Source: Pseudanabaena sp.
Lineage (GTDB): Bacteria; Cyanobacteriota; Cyanobacteriia; Pseudanabaenales; Pseudanabaenaceae
Length of the DNA: 64,000 nucleotides
NCBI GenBank assembly: GCA_003249015.1
Contig: QBLS01000009.1
Location: 1-64,000, forward strand
Direction of reading: 5' to 3'
Position 1 is the first letter of the stretch. The number at the start of each line of letters is the position of its first letter. A program made the position numbers and the translations under genes. The notes beneath the pieces are model-generated. The model did not search any database. It was not told the DNA's origin and saw only the letters and a list, made by a program, of their open reading frames with translations. Below, in pieces: positions 1 to 8,510 of the stretch.

Positions 1-57
1 CGTATACAGATGGCTGAGCGAAGTCGAAGCCTCTTTTAAATATTTAAAATTGCTATA
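1..57. repeat. Partial MITE-like GGCTTCGAC element, cut by the window edge
   Basis: The right half of the element described at 42829-42980 is present: an arm at 12-31 (GGCTGAGCGAAGTCGAAGCC), then an AT-rich tail ending in TTGCTATA, as in the full copy. The left half lies outside the window. Confidence 0.7.
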
Positions 58-129
58 TCTTTCTTCACCTAATCAATATGTAGTTTTTGGGTTGCATGGC
101 TTCGCAGCGTCACTAAAAATAAGTTAATT

Positions 130-618
130 CTAATGTTGTTCTTGGGGTTGAAATTTTTGTCTCAAGGCGATCGCCACTTCGGGAGTGACAAGATGCCCGA
201 TCTCTCCACCAAAACGCGCAATTTCGCGAACCACACTACTACTCAAGAAGCTATATTCATTGGAAGTCGATAGAAATACAGTCTCAATATCATTAGCAAG
301 GGTCTTATTTGTATGAGCCATTTGCAATTCCAGCTCAAAATCTGACACAGCCCGAAGTCCTCTAATGAGTACCTGTGCATTTTTTAAATTGGCGTAAGTA
401 ACAGTCAAGCCTGTAAAAGTATCAACATCTACATTCTCTAAATTACTGGTAGCTTCTCGGATTTGCACCATTCGCTCTTCCATGGTGAACAGTGGTGTCT
501 TGTTGGGATTTCGTAAGACAGCAACGATCACGCGCTCAAACAAATGACTGCCGCGTTTGATGATGTCAAGATGTCCAAAGGTGATCGGGTCAAAGCTACC
601 TGGGTAAATGGCAATCAA
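130..618 (-). CDS. coaD: Phosphopantetheine adenylyltransferase (CoaD)
   Basis: CoaD transfers AMP from ATP to 4'-phosphopantetheine, the penultimate step of coenzyme A synthesis, in the cytosol. The protein opens with the family's nucleotidyltransferase motif [19 protein letters not shown], carrying the (T/H)xGH signature as TFGH, and has the later [16 protein letters not shown] and [13 protein letters not shown] segments. About 162 residues matches the family. There is no ATG near the motif: TTG at 618 gives M-IAIYPG as in homologues, while GTG at 627 is the alternative. The frame stays open further upstream through a palindrome (652-688), but that extension is not family sequence. It is transcribed away from the repeat-filled gap at 628-895. 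Function is firm; the start is uncertain. Confidence 0.95.
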   Translation of the reverse strand: MIAIYPGSFDPITFGHLDIIKRGSHLFERVIVAVLRNPNKTPLFTMEERMVQIREATSNLENVDVDTFTGLTVTYANLKNAQVLIRGLRAVSDFELELQMAHTNKTLANDIETVFLSTSNEYSFLSSSVVREIARFGGEIGHLVTPEVAIALRQKFQPQEQH

Positions 619-651
619 AGCAGTCACCAACTTGCTTAATGGTTTAAAGCT

Positions 652-688
652 GTTGAGAGAGGCGGCGCTTCGCGCCGCCTCTCTCAAC
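652..688. repeat. Long palindrome, GC-TTC-GC core
   Basis: Arms of 17 nt (652-668 and 672-688) pair perfectly around the loop TTC. The core GGCGGCGC recurs at many gene ends in this window. This copy lies just upstream of coaD rather than downstream of a gene. Confidence 0.9.
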
Positions 689-714
689 TCTGCTATAGCA
701 ATTTTAAATCAAAC

Positions 715-771
715 CAACCATAAAAGAATTGCCATCAATGCAAAGCATCGATGGCAATTCTTTTATGGTTG
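715..771. repeat. Long palindrome, loop AAA
   Basis: Arms of 27 nt (715-741 and 745-771) pair with one mismatch around AAA. The arm sequence occurs nowhere else I noticed. It lies between coaD and a MITE-like element, with no gene in the interval. Confidence 0.9.
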
Positions 772-814
772 GGGTTTGCATATAGCATTCCTAAACCATT
801 TATGAGAGAAACAG

Positions 815-867
815 GGCTTCGACTTCGCTCAGCCAGCTTATATCGTTGGCTGAGCGAAGTCGAAGCC
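815..867. repeat. GGCTTCGAC MITE-like hairpin
   Basis: Inverted arms of 20 nt at 815-834 and 848-867 (GGCTTCGACTTCGCTCAGCC and its complement) surround a 13-nt spacer. A TATAGC at 781 may be one outer end. The interval 628-895 holds only repeats and no supportable gene. Confidence 0.85.
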
Positions 868-895
868 TCTCGCAACTCATTTAGGTGTAAGTAAA

Positions 896-1540
896 TTACA
901 AACTGCTAGCACCCAGATATTTGCCGATCGCAGGTGAATAAATTTCATAGATCATCGTGATTGGTTCGCCGCCATGCCACAACAAATAATGCCTACCCCA
1001 ATATTTATCAACTTCTGGATATCCAAAAGCCTCGGCAACATTGGGGCAACGCCCGTAATAAATCCCCTTGAGATCTCGATAAAGTTCTGTATATTTCTGA
1101 TTGAGGCTCACCCAAATAGGCAGGGATGGATCTTTGAGGTATTTCTGCATTGTTGCCTCTGACCACCATGAGGTCGCATGGGAAAAAATCTCGCCCGTTT
1201 GCTGCGATCGCAACCAAATTTGGCGGCGAATGCGAGGAGAGGCGATCGCGGCAATATCTGACGGTGCATTGTCGTCATCTTCCCCAATGGCAGTCATCGC
1301 AATTACATCAACCGAAATCTTGGACTGCGTAAGTAGCTGTAAATGTCTGGTTGGCGCACCGTCACCAAGCAGAAACATCTGCCACATAGGAGACAAAAGC
1401 TGAAAAGATAAGCCTTTGCGAATATCATCTTCACTACCTTGCCACATCGGTTCTTCAATGCGATTCCAAAGGGGCAACTTATCTCCTTGGGGAGAATAGG
1501 TGGTGGGAATTGTGATGACTTGAGAAGATGCAACGGTCAT
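896..1540 (-). CDS. Chorismate lyase, Ycf21/DUF98 family
   Basis: Cyanobacterial and algal Ycf21-type proteins convert chorismate to 4-hydroxybenzoate plus pyruvate, the entry to the plastoquinone ring. The 214-residue protein shows the family features I recall: an N-terminal LSPMWQMFLLGDGAPTRHLQ segment, a central RRQIWLR motif, and a C-terminal ...WGRHYLLWHGGEPITMIYEIY. ATG at 1540 is preferred to the upstream in-frame TTG at 1558. It is divergent from the DUF3318 gene, with a short hairpin in the shared upstream region. Assignment rests on recognition of the family pattern; activity is inferred. Confidence 0.8.
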   Translation of the reverse strand: MTVASSQVITIPTTYSPQGDKLPLWNRIEEPMWQGSEDDIRKGLSFQLLSPMWQMFLLGDGAPTRHLQLLTQSKISVDVIAMTAIGEDDDNAPSDIAAIASPRIRRQIWLRSQQTGEIFSHATSWWSEATMQKYLKDPSLPIWVSLNQKYTELYRDLKGIYYGRCPNVAEAFGYPEVDKYWGRHYLLWHGGEPITMIYEIYSPAIGKYLGASSL

Positions 1541-1602
1541 ACAGATTTTTCTTAACAATCCTTAACATATCTTTTATTGTATCGCAAAGAAAATGAAACC
1601 CG

Positions 1603-1640
1603 AAAAGCGATTGACAGCGCTTCGTGTCGTCAATCGCTTT
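1603..1640. repeat. Short inverted repeat in a divergent promoter region
   Basis: 13-nt arms (1603-1615 and 1628-1640, AAAAGCGATTGAC) surround a 12-nt loop. It sits between two divergently transcribed genes, so it is not a conventional terminator for either. Confidence 0.6.
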
Positions 1641-1733
1641 TTAGTTTGGCAAAAGTACAACTAGGCAAAAAGTTATACTAAAATTTAACCTTAACGATCA
1701 GTCCGTCAAATCTCTGAACCTTGAAGCAGATTC

Positions 1734-2366
1734 ATGCCATCTCCAACTTCTTCCTCTCTCCGAAATACCTTTTCTAGAACTGAGATCCGTCGCTTGCAGG
1801 AGTTACTGCCCCCAGAGCTTCAGGCTTGGGTAAAAGTCTTAAATGCTGACGGAGTCCGCCCCCCTCTGATTACCTGCGAAGAAGCAGGTGGTGATGAGGT
1901 GGTGATTTTGGTAGACATGGCTCGCTGGGAAAGACTTGCCGAAGATCAGCGCAATTTACTGTATTGGCACGAAGTAGCACGAATCCAAAATGATGCCGTA
2001 CCCAAGGATGGCTGGGAAGTTGCCGCCCTTGCGATCGGTTTAGGAGGTGCTGTTGGTGAGCTATGGGTGCAAAATGGTTTGCTGTTTGTACTAGCCCTTG
2101 GCATCTGTGGTGTGGCAGGTTTTCAACTTTGGCGCAAGGGAACTAGCAAAAAAGATATTCGTAACTTGATCGAAGCTGACCAAGGGGCGATCCGTCTCGC
2201 CGTTAGGAATGGCTACCCCTTGCCTGCGGCTTACAAAAGTTTGGGCAGTGCCCTCAAAATCATGTTGAGCGATGCGTCCAAGGGACGATCGCGTACATTG
2301 ATTGAAAAACGTCTTGATGCTTTGCGTAATGAGGCAAACAAGGCAAGACGCAATTACGAGAAATGA
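1734..2366 (+). CDS. DUF3318 membrane protein
   Basis: This 210-residue protein looks like the cyanobacterial DUF3318 family, of unknown function. The N-terminal half is soluble (RTEIRRLQELLPPELQAWVK and an LLYWHEVARIQ segment). Hydrophobic stretches lie around residues 95-135 (VAALAIGLGGAVGELW...LLFVLALGICGVAGF), followed by a basic, Arg/Lys-rich C-terminus likely on the cytoplasmic side. The stop overlaps the start of the downstream glycosyltransferase (ATGA), which implies translational coupling and a shared transcript. The WHEVARI segment recalls zinc-peptidase HExxH helices, but only HEVAR is present. Confidence 0.75.
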   Translation: MPSPTSSSLRNTFSRTEIRRLQELLPPELQAWVKVLNADGVRPPLITCEEAGGDEVVILVDMARWERLAEDQRNLLYWHEVARIQNDAVPKDGWEVAALAIGLGGAVGELWVQNGLLFVLALGICGVAGFQLWRKGTSKKDIRNLIEADQGAIRLAVRNGYPLPAAYKSLGSALKIMLSDASKGRSRTLIEKRLDALRNEANKARRNYEK

Positions 2367-3550
2367 AAATTCTCCATGTGATCCCCTCTGTTGCCGCAGT
2401 CCGTGGGGGCCCTAGTCAAGCCGTAATTCAGATGGTTAGGGCTTTGCGATCGCAGGGTGTTGACACTGAAATTGCAACTACCAATGACAATGGCAAGGAT
2501 TTACTAGATGTCCCACTAAATCAACTGACTGAGGATTTGGGCGAATATGGCAATGTGCCGATTCGCTTTTTTGCGAGGTTTTCGCCCAATTTAAATGCAG
2601 TGCGTGAGTTCGCCTATTCGTGGGATCTGACGATCTGGCTTTGGCGGAATATAGCGAAATATGACTTAGTTCATGTTCATGCGATTTTTTCCTATCCTTC
2701 CACGATCGCTATGGCGATCGCCCGCCTCAAAAAAACTCCTTACATCAATCGTCCACTGGGGCAACTCTGCACATGGTCATTACAGCAAAGTAAGCTCCGC
2801 AAACAAACCTATCTAAATGTCATTGAGCGCGAGAATTTACTGCATAGTAAGTCCCTACATTTCACCGCCGATCAAGAAAAAGCTGAATTTGAGCAATTAG
2901 GTTTAAATATTCCTAGTTTTGTCCTGCCCCACGGTGTGCATACGCCTAACTTGATTGCTAATGCTCAAGTACAAGTTCGCGAAACTCTTAAAATCCCTGA
3001 CGATCGCCCTATTATTCTATTTTTGTCGCGGATTCATCCCAAAAAAGGTTTGGAGTATTTAATTTCAGCGCTAGCAGATCTCCAAGAATATAAATTTGCC
3101 CTCGCGATCGCTGGTGATGGTGAGCCAGAATATGTCCACAAAATCAAAGATTTATTAGAAGTTCATAATTTAAGCGATCGTACCCATTGGTTGGGATTTG
3201 TGAAGGGTGAAACCAAAAATCTCTATTTACAGGGAGCCGATTTATTTGCACTGACCTCGCACTCGGAAAATTTTGGCATCGCCGCCATTGAAGCTCTTGC
3301 GGCGGGAACTCCTGTTTTGATCACTGATGGCGTAGCGATCGCGCCGATGGTCAAAGATCAAGAATGTGGCTATGTGACAACCCTAGATGCTGAAGCGATC
3401 AAGATTAGTCTACAGAGCTTTTTCGATGATTTTTTACCTGAACAAACAGCACAAAATCGCTCAAGACTTCAGCAAGTTATTAACCAAAATTACAGTTGGC
3501 AGTCAATCAGCGATCGGCTTACCAAAATTTACCAAAAATTATCAGCATGA
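2363..3550 (+). CDS. Glycosyltransferase family 4
   Basis: A 395-residue GT-B fold, retaining glycosyltransferase. The N-terminal acceptor domain begins MKILHVIPSVAAVRGGPSQA, with the glycine-rich loop typical of GT4. The C-terminal donor domain has LFLSRIHPKKGLEYLISA, then LAIAGDGEPEY, and the nucleotide-sugar motif SENFGIAAIEALAAGTPVLI (Ex7E). The substrate cannot be read from sequence; glycolipid or surface polysaccharide synthesis is usual. It overlaps the DUF3318 gene by 4 nt and ends directly at a MITE-like hairpin. Confidence 0.9.
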   Translation: MKILHVIPSVAAVRGGPSQAVIQMVRALRSQGVDTEIATTNDNGKDLLDVPLNQLTEDLGEYGNVPIRFFARFSPNLNAVREFAYSWDLTIWLWRNIAKYDLVHVHAIFSYPSTIAMAIARLKKTPYINRPLGQLCTWSLQQSKLRKQTYLNVIERENLLHSKSLHFTADQEKAEFEQLGLNIPSFVLPHGVHTPNLIANAQVQVRETLKIPDDRPIILFLSRIHPKKGLEYLISALADLQEYKFALAIAGDGEPEYVHKIKDLLEVHNLSDRTHWLGFVKGETKNLYLQGADLFALTSHSENFGIAAIEALAAGTPVLITDGVAIAPMVKDQECGYVTTLDAEAIKISLQSFFDDFLPEQTAQNRSRLQQVINQNYSWQSISDRLTKIYQKLSA

Positions 3551-3600
3551 GGGTTCGACTTCACTCAGCCACCATACGGTGGCTGAGCGAAGTCGAACCC
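3551..3600. repeat. GGTTCGAC MITE-like hairpin at the glycosyltransferase stop
   Basis: Arms of 23 nt (3551-3573 and 3578-3600) pair with one mismatch. The hairpin begins one base after the glycosyltransferase stop codon, so it could act as its 3' processing or termination structure. Confidence 0.85.
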
Positions 3601-3662
3601 TTATTTTTATCGTCTAGAAATTCTTGAGCAAAATATAGCAAAAAAAGTTTTGCTTAGGACAT

Positions 3663-3717
3663 AAAACCAGAAGGCTAGTGGCGGCGCTACGCGCCGCCAC
3701 TAGCCTTCTGGGGTTTT
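3663..3717. repeat. Long palindrome, loop TAC
   Basis: 21-nt perfect arms (3667-3687 and 3691-3711) lie around TAC, with an AAAACC/GGGGTTTT outer stem. The outer AAAACCAGAA and core GTGGCGGCGC are shared with the copy at 10441-10494; the middle differs. Confidence 0.9.
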
Positions 3718-3782
3718 GATTTGTACTAACGAACTTTTGCTTTGCAAAGCTTTTGAATATAGAGCGCAAAGCGCTGTAAAAA

Positions 3783-4043
3783 CTAACTTTGGCGATTAAT
3801 TTCTTGTTGTAACCATTCATCAAGGGGTTGACCATCTTTGCGAACCAGTTCTATCTCCACAACCATCGCAGAGTTAGCTCCTACGGGAGCCATCTTTTGA
3901 TGGAAGCGAATGATGTAGTCCTTAGGGTTGTAGTTGCGTTCTTTGAGCCAGTCTTGAACCTTCACTTCGGCAAATAGAGACTGCCCCTGTTCAAACATCC
4001 GCGCCACTTGCATTCTGATTGTGAAAGGGTTGATTTTAGCCAT
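3783..4043 (-). CDS. Small conserved-looking hypothetical protein, 86 aa
   Basis: I do not recognise a named family. The protein is 86 residues and soluble, with alternating charged and hydrophobic sequence, a central KVQDWLKERNYNPKDYIIRFHQKM and a C-terminal helix DGQPLDEWLQQEINRQS. It starts with a clear ATG and has normal codon use for the window, including no AT bias. It lies alone between two palindromes, on the same strand as the GvpL/F-DUF1997 pair but 120 bp downstream of it. Probably a real gene; function unknown. Confidence 0.6.
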   Translation of the reverse strand: MAKINPFTIRMQVARMFEQGQSLFAEVKVQDWLKERNYNPKDYIIRFHQKMAPVGANSAMVVEIELVRKDGQPLDEWLQQEINRQS

Positions 4044-4100
4044 AAAAGTTTCCTAAAGCCTGTACCGCACGCGAAACGTGCATTATAGACGCTGTTTCTT

Positions 4101-4157
4101 AATAAAACTAGATGCTGTTCCGCCCGCGTAGCGGGCGGAACAGCATCTAGTTTTATT
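4101..4157. repeat. Long palindrome, loop GTA
   Basis: 27-nt perfect arms (4101-4127 and 4131-4157) surround GTA. The inner GTTCCGCCCGC core also occurs at 62722-62756 and, with changes, at 12152-12203 and 46697-46749. It lies just after the GvpL/F gene, which reads leftwards into it. Confidence 0.9.
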
Positions 4158-4166
4158 AGTAACTAC

Positions 4167-4859
4167 TCACTCAATAAAATGATAAGGCGGTAACGGCTCA
4201 CTCCAACTGATTTGCCAATGGGGATGTTCTATTTCCCACGATCGCACTGCTTGTTGTAATGACTCAACTTGCGATCGTGGCAATAATACATAACCCCTGA
4301 CATCTTCAGAGTTTTGCTGCTCCACTTTTTGAAAGTCTAATCTATAGCCATCGCCCAAGGTATCTTTTAACACCTGAAAATAATTAACTACCTCTTGCTG
4401 CAATTGCTCTCGCCATTGCTCCTGTTGCAAATATTGCGATCGCTTGGCTAGTAAATAATCTTTACCTTTGAGATTGCTAGCAGGTTCTGACTTTGGCGCG
4501 ATCGCTGTACCTGTGACCAGAAATTCGGCATAGCCATCAAGTTTCTCTAGGCTGGTTACTAACCTAATATTTTCGGTTTGCAAATAGCTCTCCAAAGCAT
4601 CGATGGAAACAAAAGCAGTTCCAAATCTTAACGGCAACAGGGGACGCTGATTAAATAATTGGCAAATTAGGCGATCGTGGATGACGATCGCTTGCATTAA
4701 AGACTGCTCTGGTAAAAGCTTGAGAGCTTCGATATCCACATCTGGCTCAATAGCAGCAACTAGGCGATCGCTCTGCAAGTATTGAATCGGTTTACCTGTA
4801 ATTCCTAGAGGCAAATCGGTTGGGGCGGGGGCGGATAAAATCGCGTATGTATAAATCAT
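4167..4859 (-). CDS. GvpL/GvpF family protein
   Basis: A 230-residue protein of the gas-vesicle GvpL/F family. The N-terminus MIYTYAILSAP matches the family's first strand (xYxYAI), the central LLPLRFGTAF matches the conserved PLRFGT motif, and there is a Gln/Glu-rich helix around residues 130-165. In gas-vesicle clusters GvpF is a minor structural or assembly protein, but no gvpA, gvpN or gvpJ/K lies nearby. It follows the DUF1997 gene with a 2-nt gap, so the two are almost certainly co-transcribed. Family assignment is good; a role in gas vesicles is not supported by this context. Confidence 0.8.
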   Translation of the reverse strand: MIYTYAILSAPAPTDLPLGITGKPIQYLQSDRLVAAIEPDVDIEALKLLPEQSLMQAIVIHDRLICQLFNQRPLLPLRFGTAFVSIDALESYLQTENIRLVTSLEKLDGYAEFLVTGTAIAPKSEPASNLKGKDYLLAKRSQYLQQEQWREQLQQEVVNYFQVLKDTLGDGYRLDFQKVEQQNSEDVRGYVLLPRSQVESLQQAVRSWEIEHPHWQISWSEPLPPYHFIE

Positions 4860-4861
4860 CC

Positions 4862-5656
4862 CTAGCGCCTGAGTTTGATTTGCTTCGGAACCTTGATGTT
4901 GTGGGTCTTATGAAAGTCATCTTGCACTTTAGCGGTGAGACTTTTAGAAACTTTCTGCACCACAAACCCTAGTACTGAATCACCAGTTTTTTGGAGCATA
5001 TCCCTAGAAATTTTTTGAATAAAAGCAGGGAATTGCAATGATACAGTCAAACGCAGATCCCATTGAATAGAGGTCATGACAGGATTTTCCGCAATTTCTA
5101 GAGGTTGCTCTTTGAGATGCATCTCTGCCTGAAAGTCCACTTCATACCCCTGCGGCGGCTGTTCGGGAATGGGGATGGTGGTAATGCGATAGACAAAATT
5201 TTCATCGGGAGGCAATAGATTTAACCCCACCCTTGCGTCAACTTGAAAGCCCATTGCGCCCACCTTGCCCACACCCATCGCATAGCCCGTTTCCCCAAGC
5301 GGGTCAGCCTTAAAAGGATTAGCACAGCGCCGAAACCAACCTTGATGAGCATCCAGATATTTCATCACCGTTTGCTGATCGGCAAGCAAGTCCATATGCC
5401 CCACATAATGATTGAAAAAGGCATTGCTATAGCCGTGACTAGGCTTGGGAATCGGCTCGGCGGAAGTGGCTACTTGCTCATCTTCGTCCACGAGATTGTC
5501 CTGCGAGTCATCACCACTTCCATACTCTGAGAGCATCGCGGCTTCCTGTGCAGGTGTTAGCAAAAATTCAGAATCACTTTCCCCGTTTGTTTCAGAATTT
5601 AACTCAATGCTTGAATTATCAGGCGATCGCATCGATTCTTGCTGCATGACAGACAT
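4862..5656 (-). CDS. DUF1997 family protein
   Basis: The first ~85 residues are acidic, Ser/Glu-rich and probably disordered. The rest is the DUF1997 domain: HYVGHMDLLADQQTVMKYLDAHQGWFRRCANPF, a VGKVGAMGFQVDARVGLNLLP segment, and SIQWDLRLTVSLQFPAFIQ. DUF1997 proteins occur in cyanobacteria and chloroplasts and resemble lipid/SRPBCC-like folds by their strand-rich layout; function is unknown to me. I chose ATG at 5656 over an upstream TTG at 5680. It is the first gene of a two-gene unit with the downstream GvpL/F gene (2-nt gap). Confidence 0.75.
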   Translation of the reverse strand: MSVMQQESMRSPDNSSIELNSETNGESDSEFLLTPAQEAAMLSEYGSGDDSQDNLVDEDEQVATSAEPIPKPSHGYSNAFFNHYVGHMDLLADQQTVMKYLDAHQGWFRRCANPFKADPLGETGYAMGVGKVGAMGFQVDARVGLNLLPPDENFVYRITTIPIPEQPPQGYEVDFQAEMHLKEQPLEIAENPVMTSIQWDLRLTVSLQFPAFIQKISRDMLQKTGDSVLGFVVQKVSKSLTAKVQDDFHKTHNIKVPKQIKLRR

Positions 5657-5674
5657 CCTAAGAACTGATTTTTT

Positions 5675-5709
5675 TGTCAAGTTGCGGTGCTTAGCGTCGC
5701 AACTTGACA
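5675..5709. repeat. Inverted repeat between divergent genes
   Basis: 12-nt perfect arms (5675-5686 and 5698-5709, TGTCAAGTTGCG) sit upstream of the DUF1997 gene and opposite the gene starting at 5800. It may be regulatory or a short member of the palindrome class. Confidence 0.5.
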
Positions 5710-5799
5710 GATGTAAGTCTTATCATACGGTTTTCTGCTTGGCATGGACAATGGGAAAACTGCGATAATGAATTTAGCTATTAACCTAAGTAAAAGCCT

Positions 5800-7089
5800 A
5801 TGACATCTCGTACCGCAGTGATGGAAGCCGTTGAGAAGCTCAACTACAGAGTTACCATCGGTGACGTGGCGGCTCAATCTGGACTAGATCTCAATACTGC
5901 CCAACGGGAGGTGCTAGCCCTCGCCTCAGAGACAGGTGGGAACCTGCAAGTCGCCGAATCTGGGGAAATCGCCTATAAGTTTGCCCCTGATTTTCGGAAT
6001 ATTTTAATTAGTCGTTCTTTTAAGCTCCAATTGCAAGAATGGCTCAAGGTCGTTTGGAAATGGGTGTTTTACGGAATTCGCATCTCCTTTGGGCTGTTGC
6101 TAATTGTTTCCATACTTATCGTGGTAGTGGGCATTATTGCCGCCACGATCGCGATCCAAAGCCAAGGACGTAGTGATAATGATCGCGATGACCGTCGTAG
6201 CGATCGCGGCGGCGGTGGTGGATTTATTTGGCTAGGGGGCTGGGGCAACCCCTTTGGCAATCCTTTTATCATGTTCGATCCTTACTATTACGAACCTGAG
6301 CAGGTGCGCCAACGCAACCCCAATGAAATGGGCTTTTTAGAGAGCGTATTTTCATTTTTGTTTGGCGATGGCAACCCCAATGATGACCTTGAAGAAAAGC
6401 GTTGGCGGGAAATTGCGGCGATGATTCGTAGCAATAATGGTGTAGTGGTGGCGGAACAAATCGCGCCCTATCTGGATGAAACCAGTCGCCTAGAAGGTGA
6501 TGAGTATTTTGTAATTCCTGTGTTAGCCAAGTTTAATGGTTTTCCTGAAGTCAGCGACGCAGGCACGATCGCTTACAAATTCCCTGAATTACAAAAAGTT
6601 GCTTCCAAGCGCTTTGCCGTAACCGCAGGCAGTTATCTCCAAGAAAAACTATGGCAGTTTAGCCAAGCCTCTAGCGGCAAAATTGCTCTGGCGATCGGTT
6701 TAGGTGTGTTTTATCTGGTTGCATCTTTATACCTTGGTAGCTTGCTAGGCGATCCACGCCTAGCTAAGTCTTTAGTTGGCTTGCTTGGATTTATCAATGC
6801 TGCCTATGGATTTTTGCTAGGTTACGCGGTGCTATTTCTATCAACGCCTTTAGTGCGCTACTTTGTAATCCAATACCTCAATCGAGGAATTAGCGATCGC
6901 AATGCCAAGCGAGCCGCCCGTGCCGCGCAGTTGCAAGAGCCATCAGCAACCTTGCTTGCCAAGCTAAACTTTGCGCGTAAGTTTGCCACACAGCAAGAAG
7001 TAATTGACCAAAACAACCTTGCTTATACTACGGAGCAGGATTTGGCTGATCAGGAATATGCCAAGATGCTCAAAGAAAGCAAAGAATAG
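5800..7089 (+). CDS. Cyanobacterial/plastid-type membrane protein (At5g03900-like)
   Basis: A 429-residue protein with two winged-helix-like modules: VTIGDVAAQSGLDLNTAQREVLALA near residue 17, and VVVAEQIAPYLDE... near residue 210. Each is followed by an IAYKF strand pair. Membrane segments lie around residues 85-120 and in the C-terminal third (two or three helices). Between them is a Gly/Asp/Arg-rich loop. I associate this layout with a conserved cyanobacterial and chloroplast family whose plant member carries an old 'iron-sulfur cluster biosynthesis' label; that role is unproven. Divergent from the DUF1997 gene. Confidence 0.6.
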   Translation: MTSRTAVMEAVEKLNYRVTIGDVAAQSGLDLNTAQREVLALASETGGNLQVAESGEIAYKFAPDFRNILISRSFKLQLQEWLKVVWKWVFYGIRISFGLLLIVSILIVVVGIIAATIAIQSQGRSDNDRDDRRSDRGGGGGFIWLGGWGNPFGNPFIMFDPYYYEPEQVRQRNPNEMGFLESVFSFLFGDGNPNDDLEEKRWREIAAMIRSNNGVVVAEQIAPYLDETSRLEGDEYFVIPVLAKFNGFPEVSDAGTIAYKFPELQKVASKRFAVTAGSYLQEKLWQFSQASSGKIALAIGLGVFYLVASLYLGSLLGDPRLAKSLVGLLGFINAAYGFLLGYAVLFLSTPLVRYFVIQYLNRGISDRNAKRAARAAQLQEPSATLLAKLNFARKFATQQEVIDQNNLAYTTEQDLADQEYAKMLKESKE

Positions 7090-7104
7090 TTTCGGCAGTA
7101 AATA

Positions 7105-7183
7105 GGCTTCGACACTTCGGCAAGCTCAGTACATCGCTTCGCTCAGCCAGTGTTTTTACTGTTGGCTGAGCGAAGCCGAAGCC
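7105..7183. repeat. GGCTTCGAC MITE-like element
   Basis: The left arm contains the longer form (GGCTTCGACACTTCGG...GCTCAGCC) and the right arm the short form (GGCTGAGCGAAGCCGAAGCC). The element follows the stop at 7089 by about 15 bp. Confidence 0.8.
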
Positions 7184-7208
7184 TTACTATTTTCGTATAG
7201 CTACCCCT

Positions 7209-7261
7209 AAAACCCAAATACGAGTTGCAGCGCGAAGCGGTGCAACTCGTGTTTGGGTTTT
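7209..7261. repeat. Long palindrome, loop GAA
   Basis: 25-nt arms (7209-7233 and 7237-7261) pair with a few mismatches around GAA. Outer AAAACCCA/TGGGTTTT is shared with other copies. Flanking TATAGC (7196) and GCTATA (7285) suggest a larger element around it. Confidence 0.8.
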
Positions 7262-7453
7262 GCTCTCTAACTGGACTGGTGACAGCTATAATTCACGAAA
7301 GTATGGACAAATTTTTGTGACAGTATCAAAATAACTTGCCATGTTTGATTATTGTTTGATTTAATAGGTTTAAATCTTAAATCAAAAGCCAAAAAGCAAA
7401 AGATAGGGCTTAGCGCTATTTTTTGCTATTCTGGAGTCATTAAATTCAAATAC

Positions 7454-8449
7454 ATGTATTTAGAATCCCTGCGATCGCGACATTGGTTTAAGCTTATTTG
7501 TGGTGCTAGTTATCAGCATTTACCCGCAATCCGTCACCTAGCCTTGGTTTACACCCTCGCAGGAGCTGACTGTATTGACATGGCTCCTGACCCTGCCACC
7601 ATTGCGGCAGCCCGAGACGGTATCGCCGCAGCGATCGCCCTCGGTGCAAAGCAGTCACCTCTAGTAATGGTCAGCTTTAATGATGGAGAAGATCCGCATT
7701 TTCGCAAAGCTTTTTTCGACCCGCAACTTTGCCCAGCCGATTGTCCAAAACCTTGCCAAAAAGTATGCCCCACCACCGCAATCAAGTTTAGTAATGATTA
7801 CAATGGTGTAATCTCTAACCTTTGTTATGGGTGCGGTCGTTGCTTGCCGCTTTGCCCCTTGCAAATAATTCATACCCGCGAACAGGTTTATACCCCTGAA
7901 GAGATCTTTGATGATGTACTCAATCAGAAGATTGACGCGATCGAGATTCACACACAACCTAATCGCACTAAAGAATTTGCAGCATTTTGGCAGCGTTTAA
8001 GCCCAATTATTCCCAAACTCAAGTTAGTGGCTGTGAGTTTTCCTGACTGTGAAGACTTGCACAATTACCTTTTATCTTTGCTCGATGGGATGCGCCCTCA
8101 GCCGCGATCGCTGATTTGGCAGACTGACGGTCGCCCGATGAGTGGTGATATCGGTGACGGGGCAACCCGTGCGACCCTGCAACTTGGACAAAAGGTGCTC
8201 GATTTTCAATTACCCCTCGGCTTTGTACAGCTCGCAGGTGGCACAAATGCCAGTACTGTGGCGAAGTTGCGACAATCGAATCTAAGTGTGAATGGAGTCG
8301 CCTATGGTGGCTACGCTCGCAAAATCGTGATTGATTTTCTGGAAAGTCAAGGAGCCGACATCCCCGATCGTCTTGAAGAAAAATCCTGTTTACTCTGGCA
8401 AGCCGTAGCGATCGCCCAAAAATTAGTTTCGCAAATAAAAAACTTGTAA
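7454..8449 (+). CDS. ldpA: LdpA, light-dependent period circadian protein
   Basis: LdpA is the iron-sulfur protein that couples light or redox state to the period of the cyanobacterial Kai clock. The 331-residue protein carries two ferredoxin-type clusters: LCPADCPKPCQKVCP near residue 96 and CYGCGRCLPLCPLQII near residue 127. C-terminally there is an LdpA domain with GFVQLAGGTNASTVAKL and GVAYGGYARK. The open frame extends upstream to a TTG at 7352, but ATG at 7454 (MYLESLRSRHWFKLICGAS) matches the family N-terminus. No other clock gene is in the window. It is followed 61 bp later by the ycf45-like ATPase gene on the same strand. Confidence 0.9.
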   Translation: MYLESLRSRHWFKLICGASYQHLPAIRHLALVYTLAGADCIDMAPDPATIAAARDGIAAAIALGAKQSPLVMVSFNDGEDPHFRKAFFDPQLCPADCPKPCQKVCPTTAIKFSNDYNGVISNLCYGCGRCLPLCPLQIIHTREQVYTPEEIFDDVLNQKIDAIEIHTQPNRTKEFAAFWQRLSPIIPKLKLVAVSFPDCEDLHNYLLSLLDGMRPQPRSLIWQTDGRPMSGDIGDGATRATLQLGQKVLDFQLPLGFVQLAGGTNASTVAKLRQSNLSVNGVAYGGYARKIVIDFLESQGADIPDRLEEKSCLLWQAVAIAQKLVSQIKNL

Positions 8450-8510
8450 AGCTCGGGACTACCAGATCTTTATAAATAAAAAATTAACTATAAAACCTTT
8501 AAAAAGCCTA

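Noticed and set aside
1734-2366. Zinc peptidase reading of WHEVARI in the DUF3318 protein
   Set aside because: HExxH is incomplete and no third ligand is evident.
3614-3835. Minus-strand ORF of 73 codons
   Set aside because: Most of it is palindrome sequence at 3663-3717 and it overlaps the gene at 3783-4043.
5800-7089. Iron-sulfur assembly function for the membrane protein
   Set aside because: The plant homologue carries such a label, but no cysteine motif or Isc/Suf-like domain is visible; only family resemblance is kept.
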